Position numbers and translations under genes: made by a program. A model generated the notes under the pieces. That model saw only the letters and a program-made list of their open reading frames with translations. It did not search any database and was not told the DNA's origin. A stretch of 64,000 nucleotides of DNA from Bacillus sp. NTK074B. GTDB lineage: Bacteria; Bacillota; Bacilli; Bacillales; Bacillaceae_B. This document shows, piece after piece, positions 26,706-34,567 of the stretch (positions are counted from its first letter, which is position 1; the number at the start of each line of letters is the position of its first letter). The stretch spans positions 124,001-188,000 of the forward strand of contig NZ_JAFKOH010000005.1 of assembly GCF_017303375.1 (NCBI RefSeq), written 5' to 3'.

Positions 26706-26751
26706 AAAAGCCCTCCGGCATTGTGCATCGACACTGACCGGGGGCTTTTTT
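26706..26751. terminator. Bidirectional terminator after trpP
   Basis: AAAAGCCCTCCGG pairs with CCGGGGGCTTTTTT around a 19-base loop; convergent genes flank it. Confidence 0.85.
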
Positions 26752-26754
26752 CTA

Positions 26755-26949
26755 TTAACCTGCCGCAAACCAGAACAGGATTCCTATGAGAAAGGTGATC
26801 AAACCACCGGAGCCCATAATGGTAGCGCGCCTTTTCAATATATTCTTAGGAGGATACATACCAGGTCTTTGAATACTGACGAAGTTATACACCATGCTTA
26901 AGAATAAAACGACACTGAGAGCAAAGAAACCAAAGATTATTCCGTCCAT
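26755..26949 (-). CDS. Small two-helix membrane protein
   Basis: A 64-residue protein with two membrane helices (about residues 2-24 and 46-63) and a basic loop containing PPKNILKRRA. It follows a recognisable ribosome site (AGGTTCTAAAAGA region is weak). No family is recognised. It is convergent with trpP and divergent from yhaH. Confidence 0.65.
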   Translation of the reverse strand: MDGIIFGFFALSVVLFLSMVYNFVSIQRPGMYPPKNILKRRATIMGSGGLITFLIGILFWFAAG

Positions 26950-27116
26950 TCTTTTAGAACCTCCCCCTCTCCACCACTCCTTACCTTTATTTTTATGCTG
27001 TCCATTGGAAGGTTATGAACCGACTTGTTTCAATCTGCCTCAAAAGGGAAAAGGAGAATACATACTGATTGTAGAAATATAGTATTATAGAAATAAAAGA
27101 ACGAGGTGAAAACATA

Positions 27117-27488
27117 ATGAACAAAAAATCCTTGGCTTACGGATTATTGATCGGCGGGGTAGTCGGAGGAGTCGCTTCTCTTCTTACATCTCCTTCATCC
27201 GGAAAAGAGATCCGTGCACAAATCAAAGACAAGAAAGACGATTGGACGGGCGTCATCGAGGAAATGAAAGTCCATATCAGTGAATTGAAGGAATCCATCG
27301 GGACACTGTCCCAGGAAGGAAAAGAAACCGTCCTTCAGCTTTCCAAAGACCTTCAAGCATCCTTCAAGCAGTGGCAGGCTTCAACTGAACCCAATAACCA
27401 GCGCCTTCAGGAAGAAATACAAAGTATCCAGAGAACCATAGAAGAGCTAGAAAAGTCCATCAACTCAACCAATACTGCCAATCAATAA
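27117..27488 (+). CDS. yhaH: YtxH-domain protein YhaH
   Basis: A 123-residue protein. A Gly-rich N-terminal membrane segment (LAYGLLIGGVVGGVASLLTS) is followed by the SPSSGKEIR motif typical of YtxH-like proteins and a long coiled coil. In B. subtilis yhaH belongs to the general stress response; its function is unknown. GAGGTG precedes ATG 27117. It stands between trpP and scoC, as in B. subtilis. Confidence 0.88.
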   Translation: MNKKSLAYGLLIGGVVGGVASLLTSPSSGKEIRAQIKDKKDDWTGVIEEMKVHISELKESIGTLSQEGKETVLQLSKDLQASFKQWQASTEPNNQRLQEEIQSIQRTIEELEKSINSTNTANQ

Positions 27489-27491
27489 CCT

Positions 27492-27548
27492 GATTCCCCG
27501 CTTAGTCTTAGTCCATTTTGGATGAAAGACTTGCGGGGATTCGCTTTT
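27492..27548 (+). terminator. Terminator of yhaH
   Basis: GATTCCCCGC pairs with GCGGGGATTC around a second inner AGTCTT/AAGACT stem, then CTTTT. Confidence 0.8.
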
Positions 27549-27739
27549 ATCATCATTAAATTTTATTTCTTCCATGATTTCTTTCAATATAGTGATTCCC
27601 TCTAAAAATCCCGTCCTTACAGCATTACATCCTCTTTCTTTTTCTGATTTCCAGTGGATACACCCACCAGAAATTATATACTTCGAAAAATTTTGTCAAT
27701 TTAGCCTTTATTAATTATTACTTTATTGGCATAATAAAA

Positions 27740-27753
27740 TATAAGCGCTTTCT
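27740..27753. promoter_or_regulatory. Weak cre-like sequence upstream of scoC
   Basis: TATAAGCGCTTTCT differs at two to three positions from the cre consensus. The rest of the 370-base gap is A+T-rich, with no other clear signal recognised. Confidence 0.25.
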
Positions 27754-27860
27754 TTTTTGATAATCGTTGGTTTAGTGAATCCTTTACAACTGCTTACCAC
27801 GGAACAAATTCAGAACAGCTTATATTAAAAAAAGATTTTCAAGCAAAGTGGGTGAATGAG

Positions 27861-28436
27861 ATGAAGGAAAGAGAATTTACTTTGAAAGAGGCTATGCTCT
27901 TCAGTCAAAGAATGGCCCAGCTTAGTAAAGCTTTATGGAAAGCCATTGAAAAGGACTGGCAGCAGTGGATCAAGCCATATGACCTGAATATCAACGAACA
28001 TCATATTCTCTGGATTGCGTATCATTTAAAGGGGGCTTCCATCTCAGATGTGGCCAAATTCGGTGTTATGCATGTTTCAACAGCTTTTAACTTCTCAAAG
28101 AAATTAGAAGAACGGGAACTTCTGGAGTTCTCGAAGCGGGAGAATGATAAGCGGAATACGTATATTCAACTGACAGATAAAGGAGAAAAAGTTCTTCTCG
28201 ATTCAATGAAGAACTATCAGCCTGAAAGTCACTCCATCTTCCAGGGTGTGTCACCACTACGGGAGTTATACGGAAAGTTTCCTGAGATGATTGAAATGAT
28301 GACCGTCGTCCGAAATATTTACGGAAATGACTTTATGGAAATATTCGAAAAATCCTTTCACAATATAGAAAATGATTTTTCTGATGATAATGGAAAGCTC
28401 GGTGAACTATTTGAAGATGAGGAAGAACTGGCTTAA
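27861..28436 (+). CDS. scoC: Transition-state regulator ScoC (Hpr)
   Basis: A 191-residue MarR-type regulator that represses protease and sporulation genes in the transition state. The winged helix region reads [20 protein letters not shown] and [20 protein letters not shown], close to the B. subtilis protein. The C-terminal acidic tail is also typical. ATG 27861 follows GGTGA with 5 bases; GTG 27852 in frame would add three residues. It ends one base before the convergent yhaI stop. Confidence 0.95.
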   Translation: MKEREFTLKEAMLFSQRMAQLSKALWKAIEKDWQQWIKPYDLNINEHHILWIAYHLKGASISDVAKFGVMHVSTAFNFSKKLEERELLEFSKRENDKRNTYIQLTDKGEKVLLDSMKNYQPESHSIFQGVSPLRELYGKFPEMIEMMTVVRNIYGNDFMEIFEKSFHNIENDFSDDNGKLGELFEDEEELA

Positions 28437-28437
28437 A

Positions 28438-28767
28438 TTATAAGCTCTTCTGCAATTGTTTCATTAAAGTTGGGTAAATGTTTTGAACAAGGCAGCTATG
28501 GACAACTTCATGCACATCGAGCTCTGCATGAAGCCCTTCTTCAAATTCATTAAAAAGCGGAGTATTGTAGACGAATCCTTCCGCTTTTTGTTTTTTAAGC
28601 TTCATGCTCAATCTATCACAATTAATAAAGAACTCCCCCACTTCCTTCTCCGACAATCCACTACGGATAATTAACCGGTGAAAAGGGTATCCATGTTCGG
28701 GCATCATTTCAGCCATCAACCTTTGATGATACTCGAGTTTCTCTATTCGTTTCATTAGTTCGTCCAT
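28438..28767 (-). CDS. yhaI: YhaI (DUF1878) protein
   Basis: A 109-112-residue helical protein of the DUF1878 family, found beside scoC in Bacillus. An N-terminal coiled-coil-like segment (IEKLEYHQRLMAEM) precedes the conserved central FHRLIIRSGLSEKEV segment. ATG 28767 has a better distance to GGGTGA than ATG 28773 or the upstream GTG. Convergent with scoC, with stop codons one base apart and no space for a separate terminator. Function unknown. Confidence 0.85.
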   Translation of the reverse strand: MDELMKRIEKLEYHQRLMAEMMPEHGYPFHRLIIRSGLSEKEVGEFFINCDRLSMKLKKQKAEGFVYNTPLFNEFEEGLHAELDVHEVVHSCLVQNIYPTLMKQLQKSL

Positions 28768-28952
28768 ATTCATCACCCGCTAAAATTCTCATACTCTCAT
28801 TGTACAAAACTATAACATACCTGTCTCCCTAAATACCCCCCAAAAAAATAAGAAAAAAACCTTCCAAAATGTATTGATTTTTTCCTGCAATCGTAATAAA
28901 GTATGTAAAGCACTTAATTAACCACTATTCGTCTAATGGAGGCGATTTTTTT

Positions 28953-29489
28953 ATGCATTGCTGGAAAACAATCAATTTGGAAAAACAATTTGGATTTTAC
29001 CGAGTCTTTTTACTTTCTTCCATCATCATGATGATGGTATTCTCATTAATATACGTACCTATCAATTTACTATTTCCGAGTTCATTCTATGATAATCATT
29101 TCCTTGGGTTCTTTCTTGGATTGATGAGCATCTATCCATTGCATAAATTTTTTCACATCGTGCCTATTCTTCCCTTTGTGAAGAAAATAAAGTGCAAATG
29201 CAACCGTAAAATGTATTTCTTGCCGATTCTGTCGTTAAGAGTAGATCAGCCGATATCAAAATACCGTTACCTGGTCGCCCTGGTAGCCCCGTTCTTTGTC
29301 TTAAACAGTATATTATTATATGGGTGCTTTCATTTTCCACATTACTCGCATTACTTTACGATGCTGCTTGCCTTTCATTCAGGCATCTGTGCCATTGACT
29401 TTATTTATGTAAGGCAGCTGATGAACTCACCAAAGAATGCATTGATTGAAGAAAATGAAGACGGATATGAAATATTGATTTATCAGTAA
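28953..29489 (+). CDS. DUF3267-type membrane protein
   Basis: A 178-residue protein with four membrane helices. The LMSIYPLHKFFHIVPILPF stretch resembles the HxxxH-like motif of DUF3267 proteins, related in pattern to membrane zincins, but the usual HExxH glutamate is replaced by Lys, so catalysis is doubtful. A KCKCNRK cluster lies in the middle loop. The position between yhaI and prsA is that of B. subtilis yhaJ, though identity could not be confirmed. Confidence 0.75.
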   Translation: MHCWKTINLEKQFGFYRVFLLSSIIMMMVFSLIYVPINLLFPSSFYDNHFLGFFLGLMSIYPLHKFFHIVPILPFVKKIKCKCNRKMYFLPILSLRVDQPISKYRYLVALVAPFFVLNSILLYGCFHFPHYSHYFTMLLAFHSGICAIDFIYVRQLMNSPKNALIEENEDGYEILIYQ

Positions 29490-29688
29490 GGATGATGGAT
29501 GGCCATTGAGGGACGCTCTCGATGGAAGAAGTCATCCTTCTCATTTTTTAAGACGCATACACATTTGTCCGGTTCCTTGTTTATGCGAAAAAAGCTTCAT
29601 TTACATGAACCAGGCAACACTCTTGCTACCATTTAGGGAAATAATTTGGTAATGTATAGTCTATAGGAGATAACGGGGAGGGGTTTGG

Positions 29689-29868
29689 ATGATCTCCATG
29701 TTTTTAGTGCTTGCAGTTTTCATCTTATTTTATATAAATAAAATGACAAACGCATTATGTTTACAAAAAGAAATACCTGAAGAGCGCCAACCTAAGGTGT
29801 TTAGAACCATCAATATCCTAATCACCATACTACTGGTCTCTTCATATATAGAAATTCTGTTTACATAG
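29689..29868 (+). CDS. Small membrane protein, 59 residues
   Basis: ATG 29689 follows a strong GGGGAGGGG ribosome site. The 59-residue product has two hydrophobic segments (about residues 2-17 and 43-58) separated by a charged loop EIPEERQPKVFR. The stop lies 6 bases before a palindromic repeat. No family is recognised, but ribosome site, membrane pattern and length make it a likely gene. Confidence 0.6.
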   Translation: MISMFLVLAVFILFYINKMTNALCLQKEIPEERQPKVFRTINILITILLVSSYIEILFT

Positions 29869-29874
29869 AAGAAG

Positions 29875-29993
29875 AAAAGCGGAGGCGGCTCGTTTAGCCC
29901 CGACAAGCATAACTGGGAAATCCCTGAAGGCGCTCTTTGCCTTTGGGGATTTTTCAGTTATGACCTCGAGGGGCTAGCCGGCGGAGCTGGACA
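29875..29993 (+). repeat. Palindromic module, full copy
   Basis: Begins AAAAGCGGAGGCGGCT and ends GGCGGAGCTGGACAA. It folds into a long hairpin: AGCCCC/GGGGCT, CATAACTG/CAGTTATG, GGGAAATCCC/GGGGATTTTTC and the apical AAGGC/GCCTT. The same module is nested inside the elements at 13.5 and 24.5 kb in the opposite orientation. Confidence 0.85.
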
Positions 29994-29996
29994 ATG

Positions 29997-30025
29997 AAAA
30001 GCGGAGGCGGCTCGTTTAGCCCCGA
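29997..30025 (+). repeat. Truncated palindromic module
   Basis: Repeats the first 29 bases of the preceding copy exactly, then breaks off at AGCCCCGA and runs into the terminator of the next gene. Confidence 0.8.
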
Positions 30026-30031
30026 AAATGT

Positions 30032-30065
30032 AAAAGCAGATCCGAAATAATTCGGACCTGCTTTT
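30032..30065 (-). terminator. Terminator of the YjcZ-type gene cluster
   Basis: AAAAGCAGATCCGAA pairs with TTCGGACCTGCTTTT apart from one mismatch; AT-rich flank follows on the minus strand. Confidence 0.75.
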
Positions 30066-30079
30066 CCTATCTATTCATA

Positions 30080-30175
30080 TTAACAAACGTATGCTGCACC
30101 AATGATGATTAACAAAATGAATAATACTACGATTAACGCGAAACCTCCGCCGTACCCGCCGCAAGCACCTGACAT
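30080..30175 (-). CDS. YjcZ-type sporulation micro-protein 1
   Basis: A 31-residue peptide, mostly one membrane helix (FALIVVLFILLIIIGAAYV) after a Gly/Cys/Tyr-rich head (SGACGGYGGG). This is the YjcZ/SscA-like pattern of small spore peptides; SscA of B. subtilis takes part in spore coat assembly. It is one of three close paralogues within 500 bases. A ribosome site (AGGAGG-type) lies upstream of ATG 30175. Confidence 0.85.
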   Translation of the reverse strand: MSGACGGYGGGFALIVVLFILLIIIGAAYVC

Positions 30176-30305
30176 ATGCGCTTCCTCCTTTCATGTATGA
30201 AAAGCATAAACAGATGAATATGAGCAAAAGGGGTCAGCCTTCCTTAAAGTATTGCCTGCCCCCTCTTACAGTCTTTATCCGTTACATATAAACCCTGAGG
30301 CTAAA

Positions 30306-30389
30306 TTATAGCCAAGCTGCACCCACAATGATTAACAGGATGAACAGTACTACGATTAACGCGAAACCTCCGCCGTATGCGTGACCCAT
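30306..30389 (-). CDS. YjcZ-type sporulation micro-protein 2
   Basis: A 27-residue peptide starting MGHAYGGGFALIVV and ending GAAWL. AAAGGAGGTGG lies at ideal distance upstream. The coding part is nearly identical in the helix region to the paralogues on each side, which suggests recent tandem duplication. Confidence 0.85.
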   Translation of the reverse strand: MGHAYGGGFALIVVLFILLIIVGAAWL

Positions 30390-30475
30390 AACTTTCCACC
30401 TCCTTTGAAGCGCTAATTTATCTTATTCAAGTTAGCTGCCTTTTGTTTTAGGCCAATGTCATAAATCTTAATTTT

Positions 30476-30562
30476 TTAGCAAATATATGCGGCACCAACG
30501 ATGATTAATAAGATGAACAGCACTACGATTAACGCGAATCCGGAATTGTATCCACAGCTCAT
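30476..30562 (-). CDS. YjcZ-type sporulation micro-protein 3
   Basis: A 28-residue peptide starting MSCGYNSGFALIVV and ending GAAYIC. AAGGAGG precedes ATG 30562. Together with the two neighbours it lies divergent from prsA. The head (Cys4, Tyr) differs most from the other two. A longer upstream reading frame on this strand is not needed. Confidence 0.85.
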   Translation of the reverse strand: MSCGYNSGFALIVVLFILLIIVGAAYIC

Positions 30563-30749
30563 ATTTATTACCTCCTTTTCTCTCTTCGCTCTTATCATAT
30601 GAAGGAACCTAGGAAATGGGTGTGTAAAATGCCCATTTTTCTGTAGATTAGTTTGGAAAATATTTTTTTTCATGGAAAAAGTATGTTATAGTATGTTTTG
30701 TAGAAATTTGACAAGCCATCAAACGAATATATTGTAGGAGTTGATCACC

Positions 30750-31724
30750 ATGAAAAAATGGATCATTTCAGTATCACTGGCTGCCGGTGTCGTCGGACTC
30801 GCTGGATGCAGCGGTGACGGTGCTGATGGAAACAGTGATGTTGTTGCAACAACAAAAGCCGGAGACGTAACAAAAGATGAACTTTACAAATCAATGAAGC
30901 AAAAATTCACTCCACAAATGGAACAGGCCCTTCAGGAACTGGTGTATACAAAAGTCCTTGAAGAGAAGTATGATGTGTCAAAAGAGGAAGTTGATCAAAA
31001 GCTGAACGAAGCGAAAGATCAATTGGGACCTCAATTTGATATGTTCTTACAACAATATAACTTGGACGAGAAGTCGTTCAAGCAATACTTAAAACTTCAA
31101 CTTCTTCAAGAAAAAGCCGCTATTTCCGATGTGAAAGTAACGGATAAAGAAGTGAAGGAATACTACGAGAAATGGAAGCCGGATATTAAAGTTCGCCATA
31201 TCCTTGTAGAAGATGAGAAAACAGCCAAAGAGGTCAAACAAAAATTGGCTGATGGTGCAAAGTTCGAAGATCTTGCCAAAGAATACTCTACGGATCCAGG
31301 TTCTGCTGAAAATGGCGGAAGTTTGGGATGGGTAGACTACGCTGGACGCCAAAATTTCGTTCCTGAATTCTCAAAAGCTTTGGACACTCTTGAAAAAGGT
31401 AAAGTGAGCGAGCCGATCAAGACAGAATATGGCTACCATATCATTGAAGTGACAGACAAAAAAGAAAAGAAATCCTTTGACAAAATGAAAAAGGAAATCG
31501 AGAAAGAACTGAAGCTTTCCAAAGTGGATCCTCAAAAAATCCAGGAAGCAATGAAAGCAGAGATTGAAAAAGCTGATCTGAACATTAAGGATAAAGATCT
31601 GAAAAAGTCATTCGACCAGGTACTGAATCCTCCAGCAGCACCTGAAGGCGGCGAAACACCTGCACCTGAAGGAGGAGCTCCTGCACCTGAAGGGGAAGCT
31701 CCTGCACCGGACAAAGCTGAATAA
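30750..31724 (+). CDS. prsA: Foldase lipoprotein PrsA
   Basis: A 324-residue peptidyl-prolyl isomerase lipoprotein that folds exported proteins at the membrane-wall interface. The signal peptide ends in the lipobox GLAGC. The parvulin (PpiC) domain spans about residues 137-230: VRHILVEDEKTAKEV, FEDLAKEYSTDPGSAENGGS, LGWV and the terminal YGYHIIEVTDK. The last ~30 residues are a low-complexity Pro/Gly/Glu tail with repeated APEG units, longer than usual. ATG 30750 lies 9 bases after GGAG; TTG 30741 is in frame but abuts it. Confidence 0.96.
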   Translation: MKKWIISVSLAAGVVGLAGCSGDGADGNSDVVATTKAGDVTKDELYKSMKQKFTPQMEQALQELVYTKVLEEKYDVSKEEVDQKLNEAKDQLGPQFDMFLQQYNLDEKSFKQYLKLQLLQEKAAISDVKVTDKEVKEYYEKWKPDIKVRHILVEDEKTAKEVKQKLADGAKFEDLAKEYSTDPGSAENGGSLGWVDYAGRQNFVPEFSKALDTLEKGKVSEPIKTEYGYHIIEVTDKKEKKSFDKMKKEIEKELKLSKVDPQKIQEAMKAEIEKADLNIKDKDLKKSFDQVLNPPAAPEGGETPAPEGGAPAPEGEAPAPDKAE

Positions 31725-31725
31725 T

Positions 31726-31765
31726 AAAAAGGACTGAAGGCTATCTTAGCCCTCAGTCCTTTTTA
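31726..31765. terminator. Bidirectional terminator between prsA and yhaL
   Basis: AAAAAGGACTGAGGGCT-type stem (AAAAAGGACTGA/TCAGTCCTTTTT) lies directly after the prsA stop and before the convergent yhaL end. Confidence 0.85.
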
Positions 31766-31774
31766 ATGGCGACA

Positions 31775-31954
31775 TTAAGATGTTAGTTGACGCCTTTTTT
31801 CTTTTTCCTCTTCCATCCGATGTATATAAACTTCCCCCTCTTTTTCAATCCACTCATCTTCCATCGTCTTTTCTTCTTTGGCTGATTTTATCGTCATAAA
31901 GGCACTACCGAAAATTCCTGCTACAACCAAATACATCCAAATAGGCAATGTCAT
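31775..31954 (-). CDS. yhaL: Sporulation protein YhaL
   Basis: A 59-residue protein: one membrane helix (LPIWMYLVVAGIFGSAFM) followed by a charged coiled-coil tail with EWIEKEGEVYIHRMEEEKEK, typical of the YhaL family. In B. subtilis it is expressed during sporulation. ATG 31954 lies 9 bases after AAGGAG; ATGs further upstream sit too close or have no ribosome site. Confidence 0.85.
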   Translation of the reverse strand: MTLPIWMYLVVAGIFGSAFMTIKSAKEEKTMEDEWIEKEGEVYIHRMEEEKEKRRQLTS

Positions 31955-32035
31955 TTGCATCATCTCCTTATAGGTTTGTCCTCTTTTATAAACATGATAT
32001 GAAAGCAAAGGAGAAAACATGACCGCATAATTGAA

Positions 32036-32060
32036 AAAAACCCGATCATCGGAACGGGTT
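32036..32060 (-). terminator. Terminator of yhaM
   Basis: AACCCG/CGGGTT hairpin with TTTTTT on the minus strand, about 10 bases after the yhaM stop. Confidence 0.75.
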
Positions 32061-32070
32061 CTCAGAATCT

Positions 32071-33012
32071 TTATTTATGAAACGTGGGTTTATAAAACGA
32101 ACGATTATCCAGGGCAAATACTCTTTCCGTGTACTCTCCAGGCTTCACCCGTTGGAGTGCACGATCCAGCATATTCATCTTCGCATCAACATTATCGATA
32201 TAATGAAGAATCTCCGCTTCACGGATAAGTGGCGGCTTTGGACTTCCCCACTCGGCCTTTCCATGATGACTAAGGACGAGATGTTGAAGGATCATGACCT
32301 CTTCTCCTTCAATGCCCAGTTCATCTGCCGCTTTTCCTATTTCATTCACCATGATGGAGATGTGTCCGATCAAATTCCCTTCAATTGTGTAAGTTGTGGA
32401 AGTTGGTCCTGACAGTTCGATGACTTTCCCTAGATCATGCAGGATCACCCCTGCATACAGAAGGTCGGAATCGAGGGAAGGATACAGTCCTGCAATGGCC
32501 TTGGATAGATCAAGCATGGATATAACGTGATACGCAAGACCTGAAACGAATTCATGATGGTTCTTTGTAGCTGCCGGATATTCGAGGAAAGGCTTCTGAT
32601 ATTTTTTGATCAGGTGTCTCGTGATACGCTGAATATTCGGGTTTCTCATTTCGAAGATATACTGTGTGATCTTACTCGTCATTTCATCTATGCTCACAGG
32701 AGCGGTTTCAAGGAAGTCTGAAATGGCATATCCATCCGCTGGTGAAGCCGGTCGGATCTGCTTGATTTTAAGCTGGTTCTTCCCACGGTAACTATGTATA
32801 TCTCCCACGACTTTTACGATCGTTTCAGGCTGGTATGCCTTCTCATCCTGATCGGAAGCGTCCCAAAGCTTTGCTTCCATGTCCCCGCTCTTATCTTGCA
32901 GGATCAGCGTTAAGAACGGCTTTCCAGTATTTGTCGTGCCTTTGGTCATCTGCTTGATTAAAAGTGGTAAATCGATGGTTTCACCGACACTAAATTGTGT
33001 AATTCCTGTCAT
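32071..33012 (-). CDS. yhaM: 3'-5' exoribonuclease YhaM
   Basis: A 313-residue nuclease: N-terminal OB-fold nucleic-acid-binding domain (about 1-90; [21 protein letters not shown]) and a C-terminal HD domain (about 160-300; the metal site [19 protein letters not shown], then HLVLSHHG). It removes 3' ends of short RNAs and has DNase activity in B. subtilis. ATG 33012 follows GGAGGAGAAG. Here it is separated from yhaN by an MFS gene, unlike B. subtilis. Confidence 0.94.
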   Translation of the reverse strand: MTGITQFSVGETIDLPLLIKQMTKGTTNTGKPFLTLILQDKSGDMEAKLWDASDQDEKAYQPETIVKVVGDIHSYRGKNQLKIKQIRPASPADGYAISDFLETAPVSIDEMTSKITQYIFEMRNPNIQRITRHLIKKYQKPFLEYPAATKNHHEFVSGLAYHVISMLDLSKAIAGLYPSLDSDLLYAGVILHDLGKVIELSGPTSTTYTIEGNLIGHISIMVNEIGKAADELGIEGEEVMILQHLVLSHHGKAEWGSPKPPLIREAEILHYIDNVDAKMNMLDRALQRVKPGEYTERVFALDNRSFYKPTFHK

Positions 33013-33193
33013 CTCTTCTCCTCCGTCCAACTATAATAATAGTTTCAGTATATCATATTTTAATGTGTAAGTTGGGTGGAAAGGGCTGGTGGTGATGTCA
33101 AAATTGGTTGTCTCCCATTTTGGTGAAGAGGTAACCTCCTGTGATCATTGAAAGGACTCCTCCATCAAAGGTCCGTCCCTCTCATGATCACAC

Positions 33194-33225
33194 TAAAGCC
33201 GCCTCAACTGATGAGACGGCTTTAG
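33194..33225. terminator. Hairpin after the MFS gene
   Basis: AAAGCCGCCTCA/TGAGACGGCTTTA stem with one mismatch, 10 bases beyond the MFS stop. No T-run follows on the minus strand. Confidence 0.5.
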
Positions 33226-33234
33226 GTTAGCTTG

Positions 33235-34431
33235 CTACTTCTCTTTTTTGTTTTTACGAATCCAGACTTTGGTGGCTAGAAGGCCAACCAGCATGACGAA
33301 TGCACCAAAGTAGTAGGGGATATGGATATCCCATTCAAATAATGTACCTGCAAGCAATGGGCCCGCTACGTTCCCAAGACTGAGAAACGAGTTATTCAGC
33401 CCCATCACGGTCCCCTGCCTTTTACCAGCCAACTTTGAAATCAGGGAATTCAAAGAGGGCCGGAGCATTGAGTTTCCGATAAAGAAAACCGCCGTTGTTA
33501 ATAGAACTCCGGTGAAATCAGTGGCAAAGTTCATGATAATAAATCCTACTGCACTCAAAAGTAATGATCCAGTCACCACTTTTTCTTCTCCGAACCGTTT
33601 TGTCGCTCTTCCCACGCCGATCCCCTGTACGAGGGTACCTATGATACCGATTATGAGAATGATGATCCCGACCTGCTGTGGTCCATAGCCGTACCGTTCC
33701 AGTGCATAATAGCTGAAGATCGATTGGAAGTTGGCAAGTCCGAAGCTCATGATGAACACGAGGATCAATAAGAAGCCAACCGGACTCATCACGGCATTCT
33801 TCATGACAACAAAACGATTTTCTCGTTTCTCATCCGGATCATATGTCCTTTTTTCCTTCGGATAGGATTCCGGTAAAATGATGACCGAAACGATGGCTGC
33901 TATCGATGCCGCCACTCCTGCAAAGATGAATGGATAAGAGAGATTGATCTCTGCCAGCCATCCCCCAATTCCAGGGCCAATCACAATACCGAGCCCCATG
34001 GCGGCTCCAAGGATCCCCATCCCCCGGCCCCGATTGTCCTCATCCGTGACATCGGACACGTAGGCCATGGCAGTCGGCATTAATGCTGAACCAAAGACAC
34101 CGGCCAGGATCCTTGATAGAAAGAGCATCCATAATCCCACTGCAAAAGCGAAAATAAATTCAGCGATGGCAAATCCGATCAGACCGATGGTGATTAAAGG
34201 TTTACGTCCGATCCGGTCTGATAAACGTCCCCAAACGGGAGCAAATAGGAACTGCATAAAAGCAAATACAGCCACCAAAGCTCCGAGGGTCTGGGCATTG
34301 GCATTGAATTTTTCTACATAGAATGGCAGGATCGGGATGACCAGTCCGATTCCAACCATAACGATGAATAGGTTAAAGCTAAGTAACGCAAGTGGACCTC
34401 GATTCCGTTTCCAACCTTTTGATTTTGTCAT
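33235..34431 (-). CDS. MFS drug:H+ antiporter
   Basis: A 398-residue, 12-helix major-facilitator protein of the DHA1 drug-antiporter type. Motif A GRLSDRIGRKPL lies between helices 2 and 3, and the antiporter motif C GAAMGLGIVIGPGIGG in helix 5. The nearest recognised members are NorA/Blt/TetA-like multidrug or tetracycline exporters; the real substrate is unknown. The insertion between yhaN and yhaM interrupts an otherwise conserved gene order. No regulator gene is adjacent. Confidence 0.9.
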   Translation of the reverse strand: MTKSKGWKRNRGPLALLSFNLFIVMVGIGLVIPILPFYVEKFNANAQTLGALVAVFAFMQFLFAPVWGRLSDRIGRKPLITIGLIGFAIAEFIFAFAVGLWMLFLSRILAGVFGSALMPTAMAYVSDVTDEDNRGRGMGILGAAMGLGIVIGPGIGGWLAEINLSYPFIFAGVAASIAAIVSVIILPESYPKEKRTYDPDEKRENRFVVMKNAVMSPVGFLLILVFIMSFGLANFQSIFSYYALERYGYGPQQVGIIILIIGIIGTLVQGIGVGRATKRFGEEKVVTGSLLLSAVGFIIMNFATDFTGVLLTTAVFFIGNSMLRPSLNSLISKLAGKRQGTVMGLNNSFLSLGNVAGPLLAGTLFEWDIHIPYYFGAFVMLVGLLATKVWIRKNKKEK

Positions 34432-34567
34432 ATGATGTGTTCCTTCTTTCTGGCACTCATTTCTCTCAATCGCAGCTATATGTTTATACCGGTTTGGATG
34501 TCCAAAACAAACTCCTTGTATATTGTAACCAATATAGGAGACTAATGCTAATGGTAATCGGTCTGGT

